This document shows, piece after piece, positions 21,279-29,138 of a DNA stretch of 64,000 nt. Made by a program: the position numbers and the translations under genes. Source of the stretch: Hyphomicrobiales bacterium (lineage in GTDB: Bacteria; Pseudomonadota; Alphaproteobacteria; Rhizobiales; Rhizobiaceae); assembly GCA_900470155.1 (NCBI GenBank), contig UBZT01000009.1, positions 703,524 to 767,523 of the forward strand. The letters run 5' to 3'. Under the pieces are notes generated by a model. The model was not told the origin of the DNA, did not search any database, and saw nothing but the letters and a program-made list of their open reading frames with translations. The first letter of the stretch is position 1. Each line of letters starts with the position of its first letter.

Positions 21279-22217
21279 ATGTCTGAAAACGCCGTCGAAA
21301 ACGCCTCCCCGAACAAACATTCCATTCATGCCAAAGGTCGCGAAAAGCTGCTCGCCCATGCCGGAATGATGCTTTTTGCGGCTTTGATTGCCGGCTCCTT
21401 CTCCTTCGGCGGCATAGCGGCGCAATCCATGGATGCCGGCCCACTCACCCTTTGGCGCTACCTGCTCACCGTGATCGTCATGGGCATCATGGCCTTCGGC
21501 ATCTTCAAGGCACCCTTCCAGTTTCCGAAGGAGCCCTGGCGTTTCGTCATTCTCGGTGGCCTGATCGCCATCTACATGCTGACCATGTTCACGGCCCTGG
21601 AATTCACCAGCCCGGTCCAGACCGGCGCCGTCTTTACGCTGATGCCACTGATCAGCGCCGGTTTCGCCCTGTTTCTCCTGCGCCAGCCGACAAGGCCGGG
21701 CGTGCTGGCCGCCCTGATCATCGCGGCACTCGGCGCAATCTGGGTCATCTTTCGCGCCGATGTCGGCGCCATGCTGGCCTTCGATATCGGTCGTGGCGAA
21801 CTGATCTTTTTCGTCGGCGTCATCGGGCATGCCGCCTATGTACCGCTGATCCGCAAATTCGGCCGCGGCGAACACCCGGTCGCTTTCGGTTTTTGGGTAA
21901 CGGTCTTCACGGTTCCATGGCTTCTGCCGACCGGCGCCCTGCCGCTGATCAAGACGGACTTCTCCGCTCTGCCGTTGAGCGTATGGGCCACCGTTGCCTA
22001 TCTATCGGTCGTCACCACCGCATTCACCTTCATGCTGCTGCAATATGCATCGACGCGGCTGCCGGCGGCCAAAGTCCTTGGCTACGGCTATCTGACACCG
22101 ACCGGCGTCATCGTTCTGGAAGGATTGATCGGCCATGGCTGGGCGAGCCCAGCCGTCTTCGCCGGCGCATTGGTAACGGCCGGCGGCCTCTTGGTAATGG
22201 GATTGCTGAAAGACTGA
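21279..22217 (+). CDS. EamA/DMT-family transporter
   Basis: 312-residue ten-helix permease of the drug/metabolite transporter superfamily with two EamA repeats: the first around HAGMMLFAALIAGSFSFGGIAAQ, the second around ELIFFVGVIGHAAYVPLIRKF, ending ASPAVFAGALVTAGGLLVMGL. Substrate unknown. The start follows AGGAA by 7 bases; the longer frame from 21183 has no support. Its stop directly touches the stop of the convergent rutR gene, and its position between pyrimidine genes makes a pyrimidine-related metabolite possible, as inference only. Confidence 0.85.
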   Translation: MSENAVENASPNKHSIHAKGREKLLAHAGMMLFAALIAGSFSFGGIAAQSMDAGPLTLWRYLLTVIVMGIMAFGIFKAPFQFPKEPWRFVILGGLIAIYMLTMFTALEFTSPVQTGAVFTLMPLISAGFALFLLRQPTRPGVLAALIIAALGAIWVIFRADVGAMLAFDIGRGELIFFVGVIGHAAYVPLIRKFGRGEHPVAFGFWVTVFTVPWLLPTGALPLIKTDFSALPLSVWATVAYLSVVTTAFTFMLLQYASTRLPAAKVLGYGYLTPTGVIVLEGLIGHGWASPAVFAGALVTAGGLLVMGLLKD

Positions 22218-22868
22218 TCAGGTCTTTTTGTCGCCGACGATGAGACCACTGACGAACAGCGTCTCCAGGAACTGCGCCGCCGCCTCGAAACGATCGACAC
22301 CGTCGTGTCCGCGACCCAGCACCGCCTTCACCTGAACATCGAAATCGGCATAGTGTTGCGTGGTCGACCAGATCGAGAAGATCATGTGATAGGGATCGCA
22401 GTCGCGCACCTTGCCGGCCGCAATCCAGGCCCGGATCACCTCGGCCTTCTCATCGACGAGAGACTTGAGCGGCCCCTCCAGAACACCTTCGATATGCGGC
22501 GCCCCCTGCAGGATCTCGTTGGCGAACAGGCGGCTTTCGCGGGGAAAATCGCGCGCCATTTCCAGCTTGCGGCGGATATAGGAGCGCATCTCCTGCTCCG
22601 GATCACCCTCGGCATCGAAGGCCTGCAACGGCTCCAGCCAGTTTTCCAGCACCCGATCGATCAACGCCCGATGCATCGTGTCCTTGGTACGGAAATAGTA
22701 GAGCAGGTTTGGTTTCGACATGCCGGCCACTTCGGCGATCTGGTCGATCGTCGAGCCATGAAAGCCACGCTGGGAAAAGACTTCGAGCGCCGCCTCGAGG
22801 ATAAGCTCCTCTTTCTCTTCCTGTATGCGCGTCCGCCTCTGGGTCTGTGCCGCTCTCGGTATCGCCAT
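22218..22868 (-). CDS. rutR: TetR-family regulator RutR
   Basis: 216-residue TetR-type repressor. The N-terminal helix-turn-helix reads ILEAALEVFSQRGFHGSTIDQIAEVAGMSKPNLLYYFRTKDTMHRALI, close to E. coli RutR including GFHG and SKPNLLYYF. The C-terminal ligand domain (MARDFPRESRLFANEILQGAP, MIFSIWSTTQHYADF) also follows the RutR pattern. In known systems RutR binds uracil or thymine and releases a TTGACCA-N2-TGGTCAA operator. Such an operator lies at 23002-23017, between this gene and the divergent amidohydrolase gene, so RutR probably controls that operon and possibly itself. Confidence 0.92.
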   Translation of the reverse strand: MAIPRAAQTQRRTRIQEEKEELILEAALEVFSQRGFHGSTIDQIAEVAGMSKPNLLYYFRTKDTMHRALIDRVLENWLEPLQAFDAEGDPEQEMRSYIRRKLEMARDFPRESRLFANEILQGAPHIEGVLEGPLKSLVDEKAEVIRAWIAAGKVRDCDPYHMIFSIWSTTQHYADFDVQVKAVLGRGHDGVDRFEAAAQFLETLFVSGLIVGDKKT

Positions 22869-23001
22869 CTTTTAGGTGTTCCCGCCTAACATCTTGAAGT
22901 CATTCGACAATATTGACGCACATTTTCTGTGCAACTGCCCGGATTTTTGTCGCAAATTTTTCCGATTTTCGTCTTGAGTGCCGCGATGGAAGCTGTAATG
23001 T

Positions 23002-23017
23002 TTTACCAGTCGGTCAA
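23002..23017. promoter_or_regulatory. RutR operator
   Basis: TTTACCAGTCGGTCAA fits the RutR dyad TTGACCA-N2-TGGTCAA at 12 of 14 specified positions. It lies 134 bases upstream of the rutR start and 140 bases upstream of the amidohydrolase start, in the divergent promoter region. Confidence 0.75.
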
Positions 23018-23156
23018 ATTATTGGACAGATGCCAAGTAAAGGCAACTGCTGATACGACAGCGTTAAAAACAAAGAACAATCGCAGTCGTTGACCGGGGG
23101 AACAATGAAGTCGGGCGGAAGATCCGGCTTCGCATAAACAGGTGAGGACTTAGATC

Positions 23157-24410
23157 ATGACGGCTCAACCCGGCGCAAACCTGCGCGTCAACGGCGACCG
23201 CTTGTGGGACATGCTGATGGACATGGCGAAGATCGGCCCCGGCGTTGCCGGCGGCAATAACCGCCAGACGCTGACGGATGACGATGCCACCGGCCGCTCC
23301 CTGTTCCAGACATGGTGCGAAGCCGCAGGCCTTTCCATGGGCGTCGACAAGATGGGCACGATGTTCGCCACCCGCCCCGGCACCGATCCCGCTGCCCTGC
23401 CCGTTTATGTCGGCTCCCATCTCGACACCCAGCCGACCGGCGGCAAATATGATGGCGTTCTCGGCGTGCTGGCAGCCCTTGAGGCCGTCCGCACGATGAA
23501 TGACCTGGGCATCCAGACCAAGCACCCCATCGTGGTCACCAATTGGGCCAATGAAGAAGGCGCCCGCTTCGCCCCAGCCATGCTGGCCTCCGGCGTCTTT
23601 GCCGGCGTGCATACGTTGGACTACGCCTATGGGCGCCGCGATCCCGACGGAAAGACCTATGGCGACGAGTTGAAGCGCATCGGCTGGCTCGGCGATGAAG
23701 AGGTCGGTGCGCGCAAGATGCACGCCTATTTCGAATATCATATCGAGCAGGGCCCAATCCTCGAAGCCGAAGACAAGCAGATCGGTGTCGTGACCCACTG
23801 CCAGGGCCTGTGGTGGCTGGAATTCACCCTCACCGGTCGCGAGGCCCATACCGGCTCGACCCCGATGAACCTGCGCGTCAATGCCGGCCTTGCCATGGCC
23901 CGCATCATGGAAATGGTACAGACGGTGGCGATGAGCGAGCAGCCCGGCGCCGTCGGCGGCGTCGGCCAGGTCAAGTTCTCGCCGAATTCGCGCAATGTGC
24001 TGCCCGGCACGGTGATCTTCACCGTCGACATCCGCACTCCGAGCCAGGAAAAGCTGGATCGCATGCGTGCCAGGATCGAGGCGGAGGCAGCGACAATCTG
24101 CGAAACGCTCGGCGTCGGCTGCTCCGTCGAAGCGGTCGGCCATTTCGATCCCGTCACCTTCGATCAAAAACTGGTCGCCTCCGTGCGCAAGGCGGCTGAA
24201 GATCTCGGCTACAGCCACATGAACATCATCTCCGGCGCCGGCCACGACGCCTGCTGGGCCGCCAAGGTTGCGCCCGCCACGATGATCATGTGCCCCTGCG
24301 TCGGCGGCCTGAGCCACAACGAGGCGGAAGAGATCTCCAAGGACTGGGCCACGGCAGGAGCCGACGTGCTGCTGCGAGCGGTGCTGGAGACGGCGGAGAT
24401 TGTCGGGTAG
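23157..24410 (+). CDS. Zn-dependent amidohydrolase, probable N-carbamoyl-beta-alanine amidohydrolase (beta-ureidopropionase)
   Basis: 417-residue M20-family hydrolase of the hydantoinase/carbamoylase branch. Metal and catalytic residues are visible in GSHLDTQPTGGKYDGVLGV, NEEGARFAPAM (Glu pair), EYHIEQGPILE, REAHTGSTPM and GAGHDACW. The final step of reductive pyrimidine degradation, N-carbamoyl-beta-alanine to beta-alanine + CO2 + NH3, is the likely reaction, because the dihydropyrimidinase gene follows in the same direction and rutR is divergent. An L-N-carbamoylase or allantoate amidohydrolase role is less likely by context. SD GGTGAGGA precedes the ATG by 8 bases. Confidence 0.9.
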   Translation: MTAQPGANLRVNGDRLWDMLMDMAKIGPGVAGGNNRQTLTDDDATGRSLFQTWCEAAGLSMGVDKMGTMFATRPGTDPAALPVYVGSHLDTQPTGGKYDGVLGVLAALEAVRTMNDLGIQTKHPIVVTNWANEEGARFAPAMLASGVFAGVHTLDYAYGRRDPDGKTYGDELKRIGWLGDEEVGARKMHAYFEYHIEQGPILEAEDKQIGVVTHCQGLWWLEFTLTGREAHTGSTPMNLRVNAGLAMARIMEMVQTVAMSEQPGAVGGVGQVKFSPNSRNVLPGTVIFTVDIRTPSQEKLDRMRARIEAEAATICETLGVGCSVEAVGHFDPVTFDQKLVASVRKAAEDLGYSHMNIISGAGHDACWAAKVAPATMIMCPCVGGLSHNEAEEISKDWATAGADVLLRAVLETAEIVG

Positions 24411-24442
24411 CATAATCGCCTGAACCGCCCGGAGGATTACCA

Positions 24443-24673
24443 ATGACACTGCCGAGAGAAATTTCCGCCGAAGAGCGGGCCGAGTTTCAGGCCAAGGGAT
24501 TCCAGCGGTTCGAACTTTGGCTGCCGGATCTCCGAAACCCTTCCATGCGAGAACAGGCGATTGCCGAGGCGAACCGAATTGCGTTCGCTGATGAAGAAGA
24601 CAACGTGATGGAGTGGATCGACAGTCTTCAAAAGGACATTTGGGACCACGAAGACGGAGAAGACGCTCAATGA
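24443..24673 (+). CDS. MazE-like antitoxin (DUF3018 type)
   Basis: 76-residue acidic protein with a strong GGAGGA ribosome site. The sequence (ISAEERAEFQAKGFQRFELWLPDLRNPSMREQAIAEANRIA then a Glu/Asp-rich tail) matches the DUF3018 antitoxins paired with MazF in proteobacteria. Its stop overlaps the ATG of the toxin gene by 4 bases (ATGA). It is predicted to bind and neutralise the partner toxin through the acidic C-terminus and to autoregulate the pair. Confidence 0.85.
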   Translation: MTLPREISAEERAEFQAKGFQRFELWLPDLRNPSMREQAIAEANRIAFADEEDNVMEWIDSLQKDIWDHEDGEDAQ

Positions 24674-25002
24674 AGCGTGGCGATGTCGTCACCGTGGTCC
24701 TTTCGAGCGATCTCGGAAAGCCTCGACCGGCCGTTATCGTGCAAACGGATTCGATGACCGCTTCGCAGTTGAAGACCGTGCTCCTCTGCCCCATCACCAG
24801 CTTCAGTTCCGAGCCCAGCATCTTTCGGGTGCCGGTGGAGCCGACATCCACAAACGGGCTGAAGCTTCAATCGGAAATCATGGTCGACAAGATCAGCCCG
24901 GCCAGCAGACAAAAGATCGGGGATATCATTGGGTACTTGGATGACATGACAATGCGCCGACTGGAGCGCTCCATGGCTCTTGCCTTGGGCTTCGCTGGAT
25001 GA
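24670..25002 (+). CDS. MazF/PemK-family mRNA interferase toxin
   Basis: 110-residue protein with the MazF fold: MKRGDVVTVVLSSDLGKPRPAVIVQTD (beta1-beta2 with the GKPRPAVIVQ motif), LKTVLLCPITSF, QSEIMVDKISPASRQKIGDIIGYLD and a C-terminal helix. The conserved Arg of GKPRP and the Thr/Ser of CPIT are the expected RNase residues. Family members cut mRNA at short sequence motifs. The toxin ends 36 bases before the dihydropyrimidinase start, so the pair sits inside the pyrimidine operon rather than at a mobile-element edge. Confidence 0.88.
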   Translation: MKRGDVVTVVLSSDLGKPRPAVIVQTDSMTASQLKTVLLCPITSFSSEPSIFRVPVEPTSTNGLKLQSEIMVDKISPASRQKIGDIIGYLDDMTMRRLERSMALALGFAG

Positions 25003-25038
25003 GTGCACACTGAACTTGATACAACGGGGAGAGACTAT

Positions 25039-26496
25039 ATGAGCAGCACAGTCATCAAGAACGGCACCATCGTCACCGCCGATCTCACCTACAAAGCCGA
25101 CGTCAAGATCGACGGCGGCGTCATCGTTGAAGTAGGCCCTAACCTCTCCGGCGACGAAACCCTTGATGCCACCGGCTGTTACGTCATGCCGGGCGGCATC
25201 GATCCGCATGTGCATCTCGAAATGCCGTTCATGGGCACCTACTCTGCCGACGACTTCGAAAGCGGCACCCGCGCCGGTCTTGCCGGTGGCACCACCATGG
25301 TCGTCGACTTCTGTCTTCCGGCGCCGGACCAGTCGTTGCTGGAAGCCTTGCAGATGTGGGACAACAAGACGTCGCGGGCCAATGCCGACTATTCCTTCCA
25401 CATGGCGATCACCGGCTGGAACGAACGCATCTTCGACGAGATGAAGACGGTGGTGCAAGACAAGGGCATCAACACCTTCAAGCACTTCATGGCCTATAAG
25501 GGCGCGCTGATGGTCAACGACGACGAGATGTTCGCCTCCTTTTCGCGCTGCGCCGAACTCGGCGCCCTGCCGCTCGTCCACGCCGAAAACGGCGACGTCG
25601 TTGCAGCCATGACCGCCAAGCTGATGGCCGAGGGCAATACCGGCCCCGAGGCGCATGCCTATTCGCGCCCGCCGGAAGTCGAAGGCGAAGCAACCAACCG
25701 CGCCATCATGCTCGCCGACATGGCGGGCGTACCGCTCTACGTCGTGCACACGTCTTGCGAACAGGCGCACGAAGCCATCCGCCGCGCCCGCCAGAAGGGC
25801 ATGCGCGTCTATGGCGAGCCGCTGATCCAGCACCTGACGCTCGACGAGAGCGAATATTTCGACAAGGACTGGGATCATGCCGCCCGCCGCGTCATGAGCC
25901 CGCCCTTCCGCAACAAGCAGCATCAGGACTCACTCTGGGCCGGCCTGCAGTCCGGCTCGCTCTCGGTGGTCGCGACCGATCACTGTGCCTTCACCACCGA
26001 TCAGAAACGCTTCGGCCTCGGCAATTTCGCCAAGATCCCCAACGGCACCGGCGGGCTTGAAGATCGCCTACCGATGCTCTGGACATACGGCGTTGCGACC
26101 GGCCGCCTGACGATGAACGAATTCGTCGCCGTGACCTCGACCAATATCGCCAAGATCCTCAACATCTACCCGAAGAAGGGCGCGATCCTGGTCGGTGCCG
26201 ATGCGGACTTGGTGGTTTGGGACCCGAAGCGCTCCAAGACGATCTCGGCCAAGACCCAGCAGTCGGCGATCGACTACAATGTCTTCGAGGGCAAGACCGT
26301 CACCGGCCTGCCGCGCTACACGCTCACGCGTGGCAAGGTTGCCATCGAGGAGGCGACCGTGAAGACGCAGGAAGGCCATGGCCAGTTCGTCAAGCGCGAG
26401 CCGTTCACCGCAGTCAACAAGGCGCTCTCCACCTGGAAGGACCTGGTCGCGCCACGCAAGGTCGAGCGGTCAGGCATTCCGGCAACGGGGGTGTGA
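25039..26496 (+). CDS. hydA: Dihydropyrimidinase (D-hydantoinase)
   Basis: 485-residue cyclic amidohydrolase that opens 5,6-dihydrouracil or dihydrothymine to the N-carbamoyl-beta-amino acid. The binuclear metal site is intact: DPHVHLEMPF (HxH), FKHFMAYKGAL (carbamylated Lys), LVHAENGD, VVHTSCEQAH and VATDHCAF (Asp). The start at ATG 25039 follows GGGGAGAG; a longer frame from 25003 is just read-through from the toxin region. Second enzyme of the pathway between PreTA and the amidohydrolase. Confidence 0.95.
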   Translation: MSSTVIKNGTIVTADLTYKADVKIDGGVIVEVGPNLSGDETLDATGCYVMPGGIDPHVHLEMPFMGTYSADDFESGTRAGLAGGTTMVVDFCLPAPDQSLLEALQMWDNKTSRANADYSFHMAITGWNERIFDEMKTVVQDKGINTFKHFMAYKGALMVNDDEMFASFSRCAELGALPLVHAENGDVVAAMTAKLMAEGNTGPEAHAYSRPPEVEGEATNRAIMLADMAGVPLYVVHTSCEQAHEAIRRARQKGMRVYGEPLIQHLTLDESEYFDKDWDHAARRVMSPPFRNKQHQDSLWAGLQSGSLSVVATDHCAFTTDQKRFGLGNFAKIPNGTGGLEDRLPMLWTYGVATGRLTMNEFVAVTSTNIAKILNIYPKKGAILVGADADLVVWDPKRSKTISAKTQQSAIDYNVFEGKTVTGLPRYTLTRGKVAIEEATVKTQEGHGQFVKREPFTAVNKALSTWKDLVAPRKVERSGIPATGV

Positions 26497-26513
26497 TAGA
26501 ACCGATGTCGCTG

Positions 26514-26719
26514 GCGCGCGGTGTTACCCCCCTCTGCCCTGCCGGGCATCTCCCCCACACGGGGGGAGATCGGTTGCGGCTGGGCAGTCGCTCCAGCCGA
26601 CAGACCGGAGGATCATGCTGCGGCAGGCAACTTATCCAAACGGCAGAACATTTGCGGGGTCCGATCTCCCCCCTTGTGGGGGAGATGTCCGGCAGGACAG
26701 AGGGGGGTACCCCGCGCGC
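26514..26719. repeat. Paired palindromic intergenic element (RIME-like), copy 1
   Basis: About 206 bp bounded by inverted ends: GTTACCCCCCTCTGCCCTGC on the left and the reverse-complementary block AGGGGGGTACC with GTCCGGCAGGACAG on the right, flanked by GCGCGC. Each half contains its own ...CATCTCCCCC/GGGGGAGAT... hairpin. The same design recurs at 49936-50139. This matches the style of rhizobial intergenic mosaic elements; the name is inference. Confidence 0.75.
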
Positions 26720-26756
26720 CGACGTCAGCGAAACAAGCAAACCAGCTCGCTCCGCG

Positions 26757-26806
26757 CCCCCCCATCCGGCGCTACGCGCCACCTTCTCCCCGCTGGCGAG
26801 AAGCAA
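26757..26806. repeat. Short intergenic palindromic repeat fragment
   Basis: The segment CCATCCGGCGCTACGCGCCA followed by CCTTCTCCCCGC resembles the repeat family that also occurs in the urtA-urtB gap (53736-53850). It lies between the RIME-like element and the cupin stop. Confidence 0.45.
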
Positions 26807-26810
26807 CACC

Positions 26811-27224
26811 TCAAACCTCGACCAGTCCGTCCAGCTCCGGCAGCAACACGACGCTCTCCTGTTCGTTCGGATCGGTGCGCGCGATGATCGCCGTGCAGGG
26901 CGCATGCGACAGGTTGGCCGGCAGATGCGGCACGCCGGCCGGAATGTAGAACAGTTCCCCGGCATGCACGATGACATGGTTCTCCAGCCGCTCTCCATAC
27001 CAGGTATGGGCCTGGCCCGACAGCATGTAGATCGCCGTCTCGTGGTTCTCATGCAGATGCGCCTTGGCGCGTGCGCCCGGCGGCATGGTCAGCACATGCA
27101 TGCAAATACCCTTGGCGCCGACCGTCTCGGCCGCGATGCCCTCGAAGTAACTCAGGCCCTGCTTGCCCTCATAGGTATGGCCGGGCTTGACGATGCGGCA
27201 GGTGGGCTTCGATGACGTGTCCAT
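26811..27224 (-). CDS. Single-domain cupin protein
   Basis: 137-residue cupin with MPPGARAKAHLHENHETAIYMLSGQAHTWYGE (motif 1: HxHx3-4E) and GELFYIPAGVPHLPANLS (motif 2, with the fourth ligand His). A metal-binding beta-barrel is expected; function unknown (isomerase, dioxygenase or sensor are all possible). ATG 27224 has GAGGA 7-8 bases upstream; a longer frame is not supported. It is the only minus-strand gene inside the pyrimidine uptake and degradation block. Confidence 0.85.
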   Translation of the reverse strand: MDTSSKPTCRIVKPGHTYEGKQGLSYFEGIAAETVGAKGICMHVLTMPPGARAKAHLHENHETAIYMLSGQAHTWYGERLENHVIVHAGELFYIPAGVPHLPANLSHAPCTAIIARTDPNEQESVVLLPELDGLVEV

Positions 27225-27348
27225 GCTCTGATCCTCATCCATCCCGCGACAGGGTCGCGCGTCCCTTTTCGCCGTCCGCGGACGGCCTCCTCCTGACAGC
27301 ATGCAAGAGCCTTCAAGCCTTTGCAAGAAACCCGATTGGTCACACCGA

Positions 27349-28137
27349 ATGAATGCTCCCTACTCCGTCGTGTCAGCCAAGGACCTCAGTCTAACCTTCG
27401 AGACCAATGACGGTCCCGTGCATGCCCTGTCCAACGTCAATCTCGAGGTCAAGAAGGGTGACTTCGTCTCCTTCATCGGCCCGTCCGGCTGCGGCAAGAC
27501 GACCTTCCTGCGCGTCATCGCCGACCTCGAGAAACACACGAGCGGCGACATCACCGTCAACGGCATGACGCCGGAAAATGCCCGCAAGGCGCGTTCCTAC
27601 GGCTACGTCTTCCAGGCCGCCGCCCTTTATCCCTGGCGCACCATCGAGAAGAACATCGCCCTTCCGCTGGAAATCATGGGCTACAGCGCCGAGGAGAAGA
27701 AAAAGCGCATCGCGCAGACGCTCGATCTGGTTAATCTCTCGGGCTTCGCCAAGAAATACCCCTGGCAGCTCTCCGGCGGCATGCAGCAACGCGCCTCGAT
27801 CGCCCGTGCGCTCGCCTTTGATGCCGACCTGCTTTTGATGGACGAACCCTTCGGCGCGCTCGACGAAATCGTCCGCGACCACCTCAATTCCGAACTCCTG
27901 AAACTCTGGGAGCGCACCAACAAGACGATCTGCTTCGTCACGCATTCGATCCCGGAAGCCGTCTATCTCTCGACCAAGATCGTCGTCATGAGCCCGAGGC
28001 CAGGCCGGGTCACCGACATCATCGAGTCGACATTGCCGAAGGAGCGGCCACTGGAAATCCGCGAAACCCCGGAGTTCCTGGAAATCGCCCAGCGCGTCCG
28101 GGAAGGCCTGAAGGCGGGGCATAGTTATGAGGAATAG
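27349..28137 (+). CDS. ABC transporter ATP-binding protein (NitT/TauT type), probable pyrimidine importer
   Basis: 262-residue ATPase: Walker A GPSGCGKTTF, Q-loop VFQAAALYPWRTIEKN, signature LSGGMQQRASIARAL, Walker B LLLMDEPFGALDE, and switch His in FVTHSIPEAVYL. The sequence belongs to the SsuB/TauB/ThiZ-like group. It energises the importer whose permeases and binding protein are encoded at 29139-31923. Start at ATG 27349 is by family length; the ribosome site is weak. A TTGGTCA half-site resembling a RutR arm lies just upstream, too little to call an operator. Confidence 0.92.
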   Translation: MNAPYSVVSAKDLSLTFETNDGPVHALSNVNLEVKKGDFVSFIGPSGCGKTTFLRVIADLEKHTSGDITVNGMTPENARKARSYGYVFQAAALYPWRTIEKNIALPLEIMGYSAEEKKKRIAQTLDLVNLSGFAKKYPWQLSGGMQQRASIARALAFDADLLLMDEPFGALDEIVRDHLNSELLKLWERTNKTICFVTHSIPEAVYLSTKIVVMSPRPGRVTDIIESTLPKERPLEIRETPEFLEIAQRVREGLKAGHSYEE

Positions 28138-28155
28138 TGGTTCTTTGAGGGAAAG

Positions 28156-28384
28156 GACCCCTCCCCAACCCCTCCCCACAAGGGGGAGGGGCTTTGGCGC
28201 CCGCGGCTCCTCACTCAACCAGCCAACTAAGCAGCAGCAATTGGCAACCCAAACTGTTGTGCCTGTGCCAAACCTATTGGCATACGCAGCATGGCGCCGC
28301 ACACGACAGCAGCGGACAACCTCCTCAGGCACGAGGGCGGCGGGTAAGCCCCTCCCCCTTGTGGGGAGGGGTTGGGGAGGGGAA
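28156..28384. repeat. Paired G/C-rich inverted repeat element in the ABC operon
   Basis: The left arm (28156-28195, ACCCCTCCCCAACCCCTCCC then an internal hairpin) is matched as an inverted copy by the right arm at 28346-28382 (CTTGTGGGGAGGGGTTGGGG). About 230 bp overall. It fills the gap between the ATPase gene and the DUF559 gene; no gene is visible inside it. Confidence 0.75.
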
Positions 28385-28420
28385 ACTGCTCGCTCCTCTA
28401 TCAACAGAAGGCGTAGTCCC

Positions 28421-28804
28421 ATGCCTCATTCGAACATTGATCCGAGAACTCGAAAGCGCGCGCGCGCACTGCGCACGGAACTGACCAAGGCCGAACGTGA
28501 GATGTGGGATATACTGCGCGACTTCCGCCCTCGCGGTGCCCGGTTCCGCAGGGAAACACCGATTGGCCCATATATCGCTGACTTTGCATGGCTCGCAGCA
28601 GGTATCGTCGTCGAGGTAGACGGTGACAGCCACGAAACCGATGTGGGACGCAGACACGATCTGCGTCGGGACGCCTTCATGGTATCGCAAGGCTTCAAGG
28701 TTCTTCGCTTCGACAACGACCTGGTGATAGACAATCCCGAATATGTCTACCTTACGATCGAAACCTCCATCGCACACCTGCTGAAGGAGGAGCCCACCCC
28801 ATGA
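28421..28804 (+). CDS. DUF559 domain protein (Vsr/PD-(D/E)XK-like endonuclease fold)
   Basis: 127 residues. RARALRTELTKAEREMWDILRDFRPRGARFRRETPIGPYIADFAWLAAGIVVEVDGDSHETDVGRRHDLRRDAFMVSQGFKVLRF is the DUF559 pattern: an Asp (IADFA), a Glu-x-Asp (VEVDGDSH) and the following charged helix are the putative nuclease residues. Cellular role unknown; these genes are often mobile. Start ATG 28421; a much longer frame runs through the repeat. Its TGA overlaps the ATG of the next operon gene (ATGA), and its last codons hold that gene's AAGGAGG ribosome site. Confidence 0.82.
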   Translation: MPHSNIDPRTRKRARALRTELTKAEREMWDILRDFRPRGARFRRETPIGPYIADFAWLAAGIVVEVDGDSHETDVGRRHDLRRDAFMVSQGFKVLRFDNDLVIDNPEYVYLTIETSIAHLLKEEPTP

Positions 28805-29136
28805 ACCCCGCCTTCCTCATCTGGCTCGGCGCAGCCATGGCAACATTCCTCGCCGCCGCCACCGTGTCGCGCGCCTATGTTGCGAACAACAATCTCTGGG
28901 TCCTTGTCGCGTCCCTCGCCCTCTATTGCATCGGCAATCTGATGATGGTGAAGCTGATGCGAGAGGGTGGTCTCGGCATGGCGATCTCGGCCTCGGCCAT
29001 CGCCCAGCTGGTGCTGATCAACGTCATCGCCTTCTTCCTGTTCGGCGAACGGCTGAGTGCCATCCAGATGGCCGGCGTCGCCCTTGGCGTGGTGTCCATG
29101 GCGCTGATGCTGTATCCGACAAAGGGAGGCGTCTGA
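28801..29136 (+). CDS. Small four-helix membrane protein (SMR/EamA-like)
   Basis: 111 residues with four hydrophobic helices: FLIWLGAAMATFLAAATVSRAYV, LWVLVASLALYCIGNLMMVKLM, GMAISASAIAQLVLINVIAFFLFGE and IQMAGVALGVVSMALMLYP. The ...FFLFGERLSAIQMAGVALGVVSMALM end is like EamA and small multidrug resistance proteins. It sits between the ATPase and permease genes of an importer and may be an auxiliary permease for the same substrate (inference). Very strong ribosome site. Confidence 0.75.
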   Translation: MNPAFLIWLGAAMATFLAAATVSRAYVANNNLWVLVASLALYCIGNLMMVKLMREGGLGMAISASAIAQLVLINVIAFFLFGERLSAIQMAGVALGVVSMALMLYPTKGGV

Positions 29137-29138
29137 CC

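Noticed and set aside
23064..24851. 595-codon minus-strand ORF over the amidohydrolase and MazEF genes
   Set aside because: Shadow; plus-strand genes have ribosome sites, motifs and a 4-base overlap.
27330..27345. RutR site before the ABC ATPase gene
   Set aside because: Only one arm (TTGGTCA) is present, with no dyad.
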